Notes: generated from the sequence alone by a model not told the origin. A DNA stretch of 62,507 nt from an uncultured Eubacteriales bacterium (GCA_934552855.1 CAKTEU010000012.1:1-62507), one strand, 5' to 3'. Positions 1 through 8,350 are shown, counted from the stretch's first letter. Program-made: numbers and translations.

Positions 1-147
1 TTTTTATATGCCTATCTTTGAGGTGAGTGTAAATAATTCAGAAAGGGTATGATGTAGCTTTGACTATATCATACAAAAAATTATGATAAAAACACCAATA
101 ATTTTTAAGAAAATCATCTGTGGCGGCGACTTTCTTTTTATTACCTC
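1..147. other. Window edge, no gene recognised
   Basis: AT-rich sequence before the glgP promoter. I see no open frame with a ribosome binding site, no clear hairpin-plus-T-run and no repeat here. It may be the intergenic tail of a gene outside the window. Confidence 0.4.
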
Positions 148-176
148 TTGAATTTCCACCGTTTTTAGTATAATAT
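148..176 (+). promoter_or_regulatory. SigA-type promoter of glgP
   Basis: A TTGAAT -35 box lies at 148-153 and a TAATAT -10 at 171-176 with a 17-bp spacer; an overlapping TATAAT at 169-174 would give a 15-bp spacer. The glgP start follows about 55 bases downstream. Confidence 0.6.
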
Positions 177-232
177 ATACAATACAGTTACTTAAAAACT
201 CGTTGTTTTTTTATTCAATTTGGAGGTTTTGT

Positions 233-2638
233 ATGAAATATTCGCTTACCAAAGCTCAAGCAAAAGAGCTTATTTCGGGAAAGCTTTCCCATTATTTCGG
301 TGTCGGTGTTCACGAAGCAACCGACGAACAGTACTATAAAGCCGTTGCACTCATCGTTCGTGACCTTATGCATGAAGGCGTTCGTGAATTCAGAAAAGAA
401 GCCGAACATTCCGATTCAAAAAAGATTTACTATCTCAGCATGGAATTTTTGATGGGTCGTTCGCTCAAAAACAACCTTTTCAACCTCGGTCTTACAAAAA
501 CTTTTGCTTCTGCACTCAAAGATTTTGATATAAGTCTTGAAAAGCTTTATGACTGCGAACCGGACGCAGGACTCGGAAACGGCGGTCTCGGCCGTCTTGC
601 CGCCTGCTATCTTGACGGCCTTGCAACTCAGGGCTACAACGGCATGGGCTATTGCATTCTTTATGAATGCGGAATTTTCAAGCAAAAGCTTGTTGACGGC
701 TGGCAGACCGAGCTTCCCGACTTTTGGCTTCCCGGCGGCGAGGTTTGGCTCGTTCCGAGAGAGGAAGAGTCGGTTGAAGTCAGCTTCGGCGGTCAGATTA
801 TTGACAACTGGGACAATCAGTACCACTCGGTTGAAAACGTCGGAGACACAAAAATTATCGCAATGCCTTATGATATGTTTGTTTCCGGCAACGGCGGAAA
901 GGGATACAGCATTCTTCGCCTTTGGAAGTCGAAAGCTCCCTCGCTTGACATGCGCCTTTTCGATCAGGGTCAGTATATGAAGGCAATGGAGCAGGCCGCC
1001 ATGGCGGAAGTTATCAGCAAGATTCTTTATCCTTCGGATAACCATCCCGAAGGAAAGAGCCTTCGCCTCAAGCAGCAGTATTTCCTTGTTTCCGCTTCGG
1101 TTCAGGATATTGTTAAGCGTCACCTTCGCCATTTCGGTACCATGGAAAACTTTAGCGAAAAGAATGCTATTCATATCAACGATACCCATCCGACTCTTTC
1201 AATTCCGGAGCTTATGCGCATTTTGCTTGATGAATGCGGATACGGCTGGGACGACGCTTGGAAAATTGTTACTTCAGCCTGTGCGTACACCAACCACACC
1301 GTTATGAAAGAAGCTCTTGAATGCTGGTCGGAAAGCCTTATTCAGTCGCTCCTTCCCCGTATTTATCAGATTATTAAGGAAATTGACAACAGATATCGTG
1401 CGCACATTTGGGAAATGACCCAAGATGCAGGCAAGGTTGAAGAACTTGCGGTTATTTCCGGCGGCATTGTGAGAATGGCAAACCTTTGCGTTGCAGCCTG
1501 CCACAGCGTTAACGGCGTTTCCGCCCTTCACAGTCAGATTCTTAAAGACTCTCTTTTCCATGAGTATTACAAGCTTACTCCGGAAAAGTTTACAAACGTA
1601 ACAAACGGCATTGCTCACCGCCGCTGGCTTTGCCAGGCGAACCCTGAGCTTACAAAGCTTCTTGAAGGACTCATCGGAAAAGGCTTTATCACCAACGCCG
1701 CAGAGCTTTCAAAGCTTAATGAATACAAAGACGACAAAGCCGTTTTGGAAGCACTCGGAAAGGTTAAACTTCATAACAAGGAAAATTTTGCCGAACTTAT
1801 CAGAAAGAAAACCGGAGTTGAACTCGACCCAAATTCGATTTTTGACGTTCAGGTTAAACGTCTTCACGAATACAAGCGCCAGCATCTTAACGCTTTCCAA
1901 ATTGTTGCAAAATATCTTGAAATTAAAGCTAACCCGAACGGAAACTATGTTCCGCACACCTATATTTTCGGTGCGAAAGCGGCTTCGGGCTACTTTATGG
2001 CAAAGAAAATTATCAGCTTCATTGTTGCCCTTGCCGACCTTGTTAACAACGACCCGGACGTTAAAGGCAGACTCAAAATTGTTTATGTTGAAGATTACAA
2101 TGTAACCGCAGCGGAAAGACTTATGCCGGCGGCAGACATCAGTGAGCAAATTTCACTTGCAGGCACCGAAGCAAGCGGAACCGGAAACATGAAACTTATG
2201 CTTAACGGCGCAATCACGCTCGGTACTCTTGACGGCGCAAACGTTGAAATTCATGAAGCGGTCGGCGATGAAAACATGATTCTTTTTGGAATGACCACAC
2301 CGGAAGTCAACGACCTTCAGCGTACCGGATATGACCCGATGAATTACTTCAACAATAACCCCGAGCTTCGTGCTGTTATTGAATTTGTTCAGCACGGCAT
2401 AGGCTCAAAGCAGTTCCCGGAAATCGGCAACACAATCATTCATCACGACCCGTATATGGTTCTTGCAGATTTTGCCGATTACAGAAATGCACAGAAGAAG
2501 ATTGACACCCTTTGGGCAGACAAAACCCACTGGAATCAAATGTCGCTTGTCAACATTGCCGGCGCAGGACGTTTTGCCGCAGACCGTGCAGTCAATGATT
2601 ATGCCCGTGACATTTGGCACACAAAGCCTGTAAAATAA
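233..2638 (+). CDS. glgP: Glycogen/starch/alpha-glucan phosphorylase
   Basis: This 801-residue protein is a cytoplasmic glycogen phosphorylase (GT35 family), which releases glucose-1-phosphate from the non-reducing ends of glycogen or maltodextrin by phosphorolysis. The family length is about 800 residues, so it is complete. Visible hallmarks are the N-terminal YLSMEFLMGRSL block, the glycine-rich GLGNGGLGRLAACY block, and the C-terminal pyridoxal-phosphate region EASGTGNMKLMLNGA with its Schiff-base lysine. I place the start at 233 because TTGGAGG sits just upstream of that ATG; an in-frame upstream ATG at 203 has no ribosome binding site and would add ten residues unlike the family. A HAD phosphatase follows 24 bases downstream on the same strand, so the two are probably cotranscribed. 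No other glycogen genes are nearby. Confidence 0.96.
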   Translation: MKYSLTKAQAKELISGKLSHYFGVGVHEATDEQYYKAVALIVRDLMHEGVREFRKEAEHSDSKKIYYLSMEFLMGRSLKNNLFNLGLTKTFASALKDFDISLEKLYDCEPDAGLGNGGLGRLAACYLDGLATQGYNGMGYCILYECGIFKQKLVDGWQTELPDFWLPGGEVWLVPREEESVEVSFGGQIIDNWDNQYHSVENVGDTKIIAMPYDMFVSGNGGKGYSILRLWKSKAPSLDMRLFDQGQYMKAMEQAAMAEVISKILYPSDNHPEGKSLRLKQQYFLVSASVQDIVKRHLRHFGTMENFSEKNAIHINDTHPTLSIPELMRILLDECGYGWDDAWKIVTSACAYTNHTVMKEALECWSESLIQSLLPRIYQIIKEIDNRYRAHIWEMTQDAGKVEELAVISGGIVRMANLCVAACHSVNGVSALHSQILKDSLFHEYYKLTPEKFTNVTNGIAHRRWLCQANPELTKLLEGLIGKGFITNAAELSKLNEYKDDKAVLEALGKVKLHNKENFAELIRKKTGVELDPNSIFDVQVKRLHEYKRQHLNAFQIVAKYLEIKANPNGNYVPHTYIFGAKAASGYFMAKKIISFIVALADLVNNDPDVKGRLKIVYVEDYNVTAAERLMPAADISEQISLAGTEASGTGNMKLMLNGAITLGTLDGANVEIHEAVGDENMILFGMTTPEVNDLQRTGYDPMNYFNNNPELRAVIEFVQHGIGSKQFPEIGNTIIHHDPYMVLADFADYRNAQKKIDTLWADKTHWNQMSLVNIAGAGRFAADRAVNDYARDIWHTKPVK

Positions 2639-2662
2639 GCTGTTTTCACAAGGTGATATATA

Positions 2663-3304
2663 ATGAAAAAAGCTGTTATTTTTGATCTTGACGGAACGCT
2701 TCTCAACACACTCGGCGACCTTGCTTCAAGTGTAAATTTTGCGCTTCGTGAATGCGGATACCCCGAAAGAACGGTTGACGAAGTGCGAGCTTTCATCGGC
2801 AACGGCGTAATCATGCTCATGCACCGCAGTGTTCCGGCCGAAACAAACGAAGCGGATGAAAGGGCGTGCTTTGAAAAATTCAGGGCATATTACCTTGAAC
2901 ACATGGAAGATACCACTGCACCTTATGACGGCGTGAACGAATTGATTGCAAAGCTTTCGGCGCACGGCATAAAAACCGCAGTTGTTTCAAACAAGCTTGA
3001 CGCAGGCGTTAAAGGGCTTTGCAAAAAGCATTTTCCGGCTTTGACCTGTGCGTTCGGCGTGAATGACGAAAGCGAAAGAAAGCCTTCTCCGGCGAACGTT
3101 TTCAAAGCACTTGAAAAGCTAGGCGTTCAAAAAGAGGATGCGCTTTATGTTGGAGACAGTGAGGTTGACGTTCAAACCGCACAAAACGCAGGACTTGAAA
3201 TGGCCGGCGTAACGTGGGGATATCGAAGCCGTGAAACGCTCCTTTCCTTCGGTGCAAAGCACATTGCAAATACGCCGGAAGAAATTTTTGAACTTGTAAA
3301 ATAA
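2663..3304 (+). CDS. HAD-family phosphatase, phosphoglycolate phosphatase-like
   Basis: This 213-residue cytoplasmic protein belongs to the haloacid dehalogenase superfamily, Gph/PGP-like branch. Motif I is the N-terminal IFDLDGTLLNT with both catalytic aspartates, followed by an alpha-helical cap (about residues 15-80). Motif II is the serine in VVSNK, motif III the lysine in ERKPSP, and motif IV YVGDSEVDVQ. All catalytic residues are present. The natural substrate cannot be read from sequence: phosphoglycolate, other sugar phosphates or pyrophosphate are all possible. An AAGGTG Shine-Dalgarno precedes the ATG. It sits 24 bases behind glgP and is followed by a strong terminator, so the two form a short operon. 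Confidence 0.88.
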   Translation: MKKAVIFDLDGTLLNTLGDLASSVNFALRECGYPERTVDEVRAFIGNGVIMLMHRSVPAETNEADERACFEKFRAYYLEHMEDTTAPYDGVNELIAKLSAHGIKTAVVSNKLDAGVKGLCKKHFPALTCAFGVNDESERKPSPANVFKALEKLGVQKEDALYVGDSEVDVQTAQNAGLEMAGVTWGYRSRETLLSFGAKHIANTPEEIFELVK

Positions 3305-3314
3305 CTCAAAAGTT

Positions 3315-3363
3315 AAGCTCCCTCGAGCAGCAATCAATTGCCGCTCGAAGGAGCTTTTTTATA
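3315..3363 (+). terminator. Rho-independent terminator of the glgP operon
   Basis: An interrupted stem (AGCTCC, then TCGAGC, pairing with GCTCGA and GGAGCT) around a CAATCAATTG loop is followed by a run of T. It lies directly behind the HAD phosphatase stop codon. Confidence 0.85.
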
Positions 3364-3372
3364 ATAGTCAAA

Positions 3373-3420
3373 GAAAAAATCTGCCGCAACGGTTAAAACG
3401 GTTACGGCAAATTCTTTTCA
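3373..3420 (-). terminator. Rho-independent terminator of the alr operon
   Basis: Read on the minus strand, TGCCGTAACCG pairs with CGGTTGCGGCA around a short TTTTAA loop and is followed by ATTTTTTC. It lies a dozen bases past the alr stop codon. Confidence 0.8.
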
Positions 3421-3431
3421 AGTGTTATTCT

Positions 3432-4586
3432 TCAGCTTTCGGTTTCGCCGTGTCTGACATAAATGCGCTTGATTCTCGGCATAAAATTGCAAAGCACTTC
3501 ATAGCTGAAGCTGTCGCTCATTTCGCCGAGCTCTTCGGCGCAGATGACTGCATCGCCGTTTTTTCCGAGAATTATTGCACGGTCGCCCTCTTTGACCTGT
3601 TCAATGTTTGAAACGTCAACCATGATTTGATCCATGCAGACTTTTCCGACAACGGGAGCTTTTTTGCCGTTTATAAGAACATAGCCTTTGTTTGAAAAAC
3701 AGCGGTTGTATCCGTCGGCATAACCGATGCAAACGGTTGCAATTTCTTTTTCGCAAGGTGCGGTATACGTTTGACCGTAGCCGATTTTTGTTCCCTTTTT
3801 AACGGTTTTGACATATGCAACGTGGCTTTCAATCTGCATTGCCGGAATAAGATGAACACGCTCTTTGTGAACGTCCTGAGAAGGATAAAGCCCGTAAAGC
3901 GAAACACCGAAGCGAACCATATCAAAACTCTTTTCGCCTTCAATAACGGCGGCACTGTTGCAAATGTGTTTGATTGGTATTTCTATATTGCGTTTTTCAA
4001 GCAGCGAAATGAAGTTTTCAAAGCGGAGCGTCTGCTCGTTTGCGCTTGTTCTGTCTTTTTCGTCCGAACAGGCGTAATGACTGAAAAGCCCCTCAACATA
4101 AAGACCGGGAAGCCTTTTGATTTTTTCAATCGCTTCAACGCCTCTTTCGTCGTCCGGAAAACCGATTCTTCCCATTCCGGTGTCAACGGCAATATGAATT
4201 TTTGCCGTTTTGTTCATTTTGAGAGCAGTTTCGGAAAGCAATTTTGCGTTTTCAAGATTAAATATTGTTGCGGTGATTTCGTTTCTGATAAGATCCTCAT
4301 ATTCAAGCGGGCTTGTATATGAAAGAATAAGCATCGGCGTTTTTACGCCGGCGGCACGGATTGCTTCGCCTTCGTTTATTGAAGCAACGGCAAAGTAATC
4401 GCATTTGTTTTGCAAAAAGAGTGCAATCCGGCGTGAACCGTGTCCGTAAGCGTCGGCCTTGATAACACACATCGTTTTTACATCAGGCGCAAGCAGACTT
4501 TTGAGTTCGTTGAAATTGTTTTCAATTGCATCAAGGTCAATGCGAGCAAAGCTTCTGTAATAAGACGGTTTTTCTTTCAAATTCAC
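3432..4586 (-). CDS. alr: Alanine racemase
   Basis: This 384-residue PLP enzyme interconverts L- and D-alanine in the cytoplasm and supplies D-alanine for peptidoglycan. The N-terminal TIM-barrel carries the Schiff-base lysine in CVIKADAYGHG (Lys43), and the C-terminal beta domain carries the second catalytic tyrosine in IGYGQTYTAP. The VCMDQIMVDVS block is also typical. Length matches the family. The start given is GTG at 4586; a TTG two codons further in (4580) is better spaced from the GAAAGG Shine-Dalgarno and cannot be excluded. It is the last gene of a minus-strand run TetR - FGGY kinase - alr, 30 bases behind the kinase. Confidence 0.95.
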   Translation of the reverse strand: MNLKEKPSYYRSFARIDLDAIENNFNELKSLLAPDVKTMCVIKADAYGHGSRRIALFLQNKCDYFAVASINEGEAIRAAGVKTPMLILSYTSPLEYEDLIRNEITATIFNLENAKLLSETALKMNKTAKIHIAVDTGMGRIGFPDDERGVEAIEKIKRLPGLYVEGLFSHYACSDEKDRTSANEQTLRFENFISLLEKRNIEIPIKHICNSAAVIEGEKSFDMVRFGVSLYGLYPSQDVHKERVHLIPAMQIESHVAYVKTVKKGTKIGYGQTYTAPCEKEIATVCIGYADGYNRCFSNKGYVLINGKKAPVVGKVCMDQIMVDVSNIEQVKEGDRAIILGKNGDAVICAEELGEMSDSFSYEVLCNFMPRIKRIYVRHGETES

Positions 4587-4616
4587 ACTACCTTTCGAGA
4601 ATAGTCACGGCAAAAA

Positions 4617-6209
4617 TCAGCCGTTGAGAAGTTTGAAGTTTTTCTTGTTTGTTTTATAAAGCTGTTTGTAAACTTCGTAGTTTTTGTCATATGCGGCTTT
4701 GTTTTCCGGGTTGGGCTTGAAGGTTTTAACGCTTTTGATGAGTGAGCCTGCTTCGGAAATTCCGCTGATTACGCCGGTGCCTGCGGCAACAACAACCGCC
4801 GCACCGACTGCGCCGACATTTTGCGGGCTGTCAACAGTTTCAACGGTTTTTCCGGTGCAGTCGGCAAGAATACGGCTTGTTGAATCGTTGAGTGCGCCGC
4901 CGCCGACAAAACGGATAACGTCAGACGTTTTAATTTTCTTTTCCTGGGTTTCAAGCATCCAGCGCATATGGAAGCATACGCCTTCAACAATCGCACGGAT
5001 AAGTTCGCTTTTTCCGGTGTCAAGGCTGATATTGAAGAACATTGCCCTTGAGTTCGGGTCTTCAAACGGGCAACGGTTTCCGTGAAACCACGGGGTGAAA
5101 ACAACGCCGTTTGAACCGACGGGTACACGTTCGATAACATCGGAAAGGAACTGATAAAGGTTTGTATACTTGCTTTCCATATCTTCGGCAACGTGAGTCT
5201 TTTTGAGATAAATGCCGATTTCATCAAGTGCAAGGTGATTTTTGACCCATTCAAGGCATTTTCCTGCGGTTTCAAGTTCGGCAAAGTAATTGTAAAGGCC
5301 GTCCTGCGCACCGACAATTGCGGCAATCATTGAGGAAGCGTCAACAATGTTCTTTTCAACAACGGTTGAAACCCAGCCGGAAGTGCCCATATAAATATGC
5401 GTATCGCCGTTTTTAACTGCGCCTGCACCGACTCCGATGAGTGTTGCGTCTCCGCCGCCGCCGAAAACAGCCGTGCCTTCCTTGAGTCCAAGCTCTTCGG
5501 CAGCCTGCTTTGTCAGTCCGCCGACTCTGTCGGTGCTCTTAACGATTGTTGCAAGGTGATCCGTGTTAACGCCGAACATTTTGCACATTTCACGGCTCCA
5601 GCCCTGCTTTCCCGGGCGAACATCATAAAGAAGGGTTCCGAAAGCAGAGTCCGGAGTCATGATGAATTTTCCGGTCATTCTTGCAATAAGGGTTTCCTTA
5701 ACGTCAAGCCATTTGTATACTTTTTTGAAAACTTCGGGTTCGTTGTTTTTGACCCAAAGATATTTATAAACGGGGTCCTTAACGCTGAGTGCGGCGGCCT
5801 TTGTGATTGAAAGCGACTTGAGAAGTTTCACAACGTTTCCGCCGGCAACCTTAAGACCGTGAGCCATGTTTTCTTTAAGCTCTTTTCTTGCTCTTTGATC
5901 CATATAGCTCATTGCACGGCGAACGGGGAGTCCGTTTTTGTCAACAAGAACAAGACCCTGCATCTGAGAGCAGAAGGAGATTCCGTCAATGTCGTCCGGA
6001 GTGATATCGGCTTTTTCAAAAATTTCCTTTGTGGTTTTGCACATTGCGGCCCACCATTCATCGGGATCCTGTTCTGCGCCGCCGTCGGGAAAAATATAAA
6101 GCTCATAACCTTCAATTGCGTCCGCAATAAGGTCAATTGACTTGTCAATTTTGAAAAGGCAGGTTTTAACGCCTGTTGTTCCGATATCATAAGCAAGAGC
6201 GTACTTCAT
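4617..6209 (-). CDS. FGGY-family carbohydrate kinase, xylulokinase-like
   Basis: This 530-residue cytoplasmic protein has the two-domain actin-like ATPase fold of FGGY sugar kinases. The first phosphate loop is YDIGTTGVKTCLF at the N terminus; a DQRARKE block fits the sugar-binding region; the C-terminal domain has the adenosine motif FVGGGALND and a glycine-rich NVGAVGAAVVVAAGTG stretch. Length and motif order fit xylulokinase (XylB), but FGGY substrates cannot be told apart without comparison, and no xylose isomerase or pentose transporter lies nearby. Its start is only seven bases behind the TetR gene, whose end carries its Shine-Dalgarno (GAAAGGAATG). The neighbouring regulator may therefore respond to its substrate or product. 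Confidence 0.85.
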   Translation of the reverse strand: MKYALAYDIGTTGVKTCLFKIDKSIDLIADAIEGYELYIFPDGGAEQDPDEWWAAMCKTTKEIFEKADITPDDIDGISFCSQMQGLVLVDKNGLPVRRAMSYMDQRARKELKENMAHGLKVAGGNVVKLLKSLSITKAAALSVKDPVYKYLWVKNNEPEVFKKVYKWLDVKETLIARMTGKFIMTPDSAFGTLLYDVRPGKQGWSREMCKMFGVNTDHLATIVKSTDRVGGLTKQAAEELGLKEGTAVFGGGGDATLIGVGAGAVKNGDTHIYMGTSGWVSTVVEKNIVDASSMIAAIVGAQDGLYNYFAELETAGKCLEWVKNHLALDEIGIYLKKTHVAEDMESKYTNLYQFLSDVIERVPVGSNGVVFTPWFHGNRCPFEDPNSRAMFFNISLDTGKSELIRAIVEGVCFHMRWMLETQEKKIKTSDVIRFVGGGALNDSTSRILADCTGKTVETVDSPQNVGAVGAAVVVAAGTGVISGISEAGSLIKSVKTFKPNPENKAAYDKNYEVYKQLYKTNKKNFKLLNG

Positions 6210-6216
6210 ATTATAA

Positions 6217-6897
6217 TCACATTCCTTTCGGATAAATATTAGGTTTGAGAGCGGCCTTGATAAATTTTACGATATTTCTGACGGCAAATTCGTCTTTTTC
6301 AAAAATATCATCGCCGGAATAAATTCTGTAACGTTCTGCGTAATAATCGCAGGCATATGAAAACTGAATGGTAACAAGAAGATTATCAAGGAGAAATGCC
6401 GCCATTGCCGGGTCTATGTCCGTTCGGATTTCTCCGGAGATTTGACCTTGAATGATTGCGGTTTTATATGCGTTTGCGGTGATTGTTTCCATTTTATCGG
6501 CAAGCTTTTTTCCGAGTTCGGCGTTGCGTTCGGTTGTGAACTCGTTGTAAAGCTTTATCATTACGGCGTTTCTTCTTGAAAAATCAATTGCCGCACGAAT
6601 AAGCTTTTCAAGTTTAAGAATAACGTCTTCTTCAACTTCGTTGATTGCGTCAAGAATTTCTTCAAGTGAAGAGACTCCGTAACTTACGGTTGTCAAAAAA
6701 AGATCGGTTTTTGTGTCAAAATACTTGTAAAGCGAGCCGACACTTACGCTTGCTTTTTTTGCAATTGTGTTGATATTTGCGTTTTCAAAGCCCTTTGTTG
6801 CAAATTCGTTGACCGCAACGTCAAGAATTGTTTTTCGTTTTTCTTCCGAAATATTTTCAAAGGTTGCCTTGTGATAGACCTCTTTTCGTTCGGGCAT
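6217..6897 (-). CDS. TetR/AcrR-family transcriptional regulator
   Basis: This 226-residue protein has an N-terminal TetR helix-turn-helix (about residues 20-65, with GFENANINTIAKKASVSVGS and the family signature LYKYFDTKTDLF) and an all-helical ligand-binding domain. I use the ATG at 6897 because AGGAGA lies just upstream; a longer frame from 7020 runs through the promoter. It is the first gene of an operon with the FGGY kinase and alanine racemase. Two direct copies of CTGACAAAAAA, 24 bp apart, overlap the -35 region of its promoter and are candidate operator half-sites, suggesting autoregulation. The ligand is unknown. Confidence 0.9.
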   Translation of the reverse strand: MPERKEVYHKATFENISEEKRKTILDVAVNEFATKGFENANINTIAKKASVSVGSLYKYFDTKTDLFLTTVSYGVSSLEEILDAINEVEEDVILKLEKLIRAAIDFSRRNAVMIKLYNEFTTERNAELGKKLADKMETITANAYKTAIIQGQISGEIRTDIDPAMAAFLLDNLLVTIQFSYACDYYAERYRIYSGDDIFEKDEFAVRNIVKFIKAALKPNIYPKGM

Positions 6898-6943
6898 TCG
6901 TGTTTTCTCTCCTAAATAAAAATTGAAAATGTATAACCACTCT

Positions 6944-6972
6944 ATTTTATCAACTACTGACAAAAAAAGCAA
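6944..6972 (-). promoter_or_regulatory. SigA-type promoter of the TetR-kinase-alr operon
   Basis: On the minus strand TTGCTT (6967-6972) and TAAAAT (6944-6949) are separated by 17 bp. Two CTGACAAAAAA direct repeats start at 6957 and 6981 (plus-strand reading), the first inside the spacer, so they are plausible repressor sites. Confidence 0.65.
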
Positions 6973-6985
6973 GTAATTTTCTGAC

Positions 6986-7031
6986 AAAAAAACGGGCTGC
7001 GCAAAGTAAAAATGCGGCAACCCGTTTTTTG
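6986..7031. terminator. Probable bidirectional terminator hairpin
   Basis: An imperfect stem, ACGGGCTGCGC against GCGGCAACCCGT, has A/T tracts on both sides. On the minus strand it would end transcription of the small gene at 7052-7273 before the TetR operon promoter. Confidence 0.6.
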
Positions 7032-7051
7032 TGAATTTTTAAAAGCATTTT

Positions 7052-7273
7052 TTATGCTTCCGGTGAAAGGAAAGTGCTTTTCATAAATGCTTCGGTTTTT
7101 TGATTGAGCTGTTCTCTTTTTCCCGCAAGAACATCGTCAAGAAAAATTACAAGTTTTGTTGAACGAAACTTTTTCTTTTTTGCAAGAAGAAAAAGAACGT
7201 AATTCATAATGTAAATATCAAGTGAACGAAGTTTGAGCGGGAGGGCATTGAGTTTGATTTTGAAAGTGTTCAT
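7052..7273 (-). CDS. Small basic protein of unknown function
   Basis: This 73-residue, lysine-rich protein is not recognised. It has a hydrophobic stretch around residues 20-30 (YIMNYVLFLLA) followed by KKKKF, too short and too charged at its edge to be called a membrane segment with confidence. I set the start at 7273 because GGAGG and AGGAAAA lie directly upstream of that ATG; a longer frame to 7318 has no such signal. It stands alone between the 6S-like RNA and the TetR operon, on the same strand as both, and a hairpin follows it. Confidence 0.55.
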   Translation of the reverse strand: MNTFKIKLNALPLKLRSLDIYIMNYVLFLLAKKKKFRSTKLVIFLDDVLAGKREQLNQKTEAFMKSTFLSPEA

Positions 7274-7455
7274 TTTTCCTGCCTCCACTTTGTATTTATT
7301 TGGTTTTTGAAAAAGCATTGTTCACCAAGATGTTGTGAATGTGTTTTTCAAAAAGCAACGAAATAATACAACATTACCGTCAAATATTTTGTCATACTTT
7401 GTCGAATATTTATTAAATTTTTTAAAGACTGTTGTTTTTCTTCGAAAGCGGGCGA

Positions 7456-7670
7456 AGAAAAAAGCGGTATATTCTCACCGCAGCCTATAAAAGGGAGCCC
7501 AAGCACGCCCTTCACCTCGTGCTTAGACCCCCGTTCGGAAAACGCACCTCGTTGAGAAGCGCACACCCCACGCCCCATGCGTTTGGCGAACAAATAAAAA
7601 GGGCTGCGGCAAAAATATGCCGCCTTTTAATTGGATCATAAACGGCAAATGTAAAATCCGCTTATTCCTC
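7456..7670 (-). ncRNA. ssrS: Structured ncRNA, best fit 6S RNA
   Basis: A minus-strand transcript of about 215 nt runs from a near-consensus promoter to a hairpin with T6. Its fold is long and rod-like: a closing stem of GGCTGCGG (7602-7609) with CCGCAGCC (7478-7485), AT-rich unpaired flanks such as AAATAAAAA on one side, a long terminal arm (GTTCG and AACGCA pairing with TGCGTT and CGAAC, 7533-7591), and a small perfect hairpin AAGCACG/CGTGCTT (7501-7524) on the 3' side of the bubble. That is the 6S architecture, which mimics an open promoter and binds SigA-RNA polymerase. Location next to an Rrf2/CymR-type gene also recalls Bacillus bsrA as I remember it. I saw no SRP, RNase P or tmRNA signatures. 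Identity is by shape and context, not by a covariance match. Confidence 0.62.
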
Positions 7671-7676
7671 GACCAT

Positions 7677-7705
7677 AGTATATCACAAAATACGACAAAA
7701 AGCAA
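7677..7705 (-). promoter_or_regulatory. SigA-type promoter of the 6S-like RNA
   Basis: On the minus strand TTGCTT (7700-7705), a 17-bp spacer ending in TGTGA, and TATACT (7677-7682). No coding frame with a ribosome binding site follows, which supports an RNA gene. Confidence 0.75.
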
Positions 7706-7773
7706 GGAAATAAAAATGAACTTTTTAAAAATTGTTTTGAACGAAATATTGCGTGATTTTTGCGAATGTGTTA

Positions 7774-7802
7774 TTGAAATCATATAAACCCTGCGGTATA
7801 AT
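7774..7802 (+). promoter_or_regulatory. SigA-type promoter of the Rrf2 gene
   Basis: TTGAAA (7774-7779), 17-bp spacer, TATAAT (7797-7802). Transcription would begin near 7809, which rules out the ATG at 7803 as the start of the regulator. Confidence 0.85.
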
Positions 7803-7832
7803 ATGTTTATATCAGGAAAAGGAGAAAAAGCA

Positions 7833-8237
7833 ATGCTTGTTTCAACAAAGGGAAGATATGCTCTTCGGGTCATGATTGAACTTGCGGGTCATAAGGAAGG
7901 GGAGTATGTTCCCCTAAACACAATTGCTGTGGCTCAGGATATTTCTGAAAAATATCTTGAAAGCATAATCGGCATTCTTTCAAAAGCCGGACTTCTTGAC
8001 GGACTCAGAGGAAAGGGCGGCGGATACCGCCTCAACCGAAAAGCAAAAGATTATTCGGTCGGAGAGATCCTGCGCCTTACCGAAGGCACGCTTGCGCCGG
8101 TTGCCTGCCTTGAAGGAAAAGAAAATAACTGCAGCAGAAAGGAAGACTGCAAAACCCTTCCCATGTGGGAAAAACTCAACACGCTTATTTGCACATATCT
8201 TGACAGCGTTTCAATTGAAGAACTTTCAAAAAGCTGA
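7833..8237 (+). CDS. Rrf2-family regulator with IscR-like cysteine triad
   Basis: This 134-residue DNA-binding protein has the Rrf2 winged helix (MLVSTKGRYALRVMIELA at the start, recognition region YLESIIGILSKAGLLDGLRG, then GKGGGYRL). Cys92, Cys100 and Cys106 (C-x7-C-x5-C) sit where IscR-type members bind an iron-sulfur cluster; CymR-type members that sense cysteine synthase lack such a triad. It probably senses iron-sulfur or redox status, or cysteine supply. The start at 7833 follows GGAAAAGGAG. The next genes make cysteine and homocysteine, and their promoter carries a perfect dyad that could be its operator. A conserved-looking 33-residue extension is encoded in another frame just after the stop. 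Confidence 0.9.
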   Translation: MLVSTKGRYALRVMIELAGHKEGEYVPLNTIAVAQDISEKYLESIIGILSKAGLLDGLRGKGGGYRLNRKAKDYSVGEILRLTEGTLAPVACLEGKENNCSRKEDCKTLPMWEKLNTLICTYLDSVSIEELSKS

Positions 8238-8350
8238 AGAAAAAAGCCTTAAACGTCTGATTGCCGCAGCAAAAAAGCTTGACAAAGAAAAGCTTGAATA
8301 CCTTATCGCAATTGCAGAAGGTCTTTCAAAATGAATAGTAACCGATTTCA

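Noticed and set aside
7348..7593. Protein of 81 residues on the minus strand inside the 6S-like RNA
   Set aside because: No ribosome binding site, biased composition, and the region is bounded by promoter and terminator of a structured RNA.
7456..7670. SRP RNA, RNase P RNA or tmRNA as identity of the structured RNA
   Set aside because: The SRP GGAAGG-type loop motif, the RNase P conserved cores and a tRNA-like end with tag frame are all absent.
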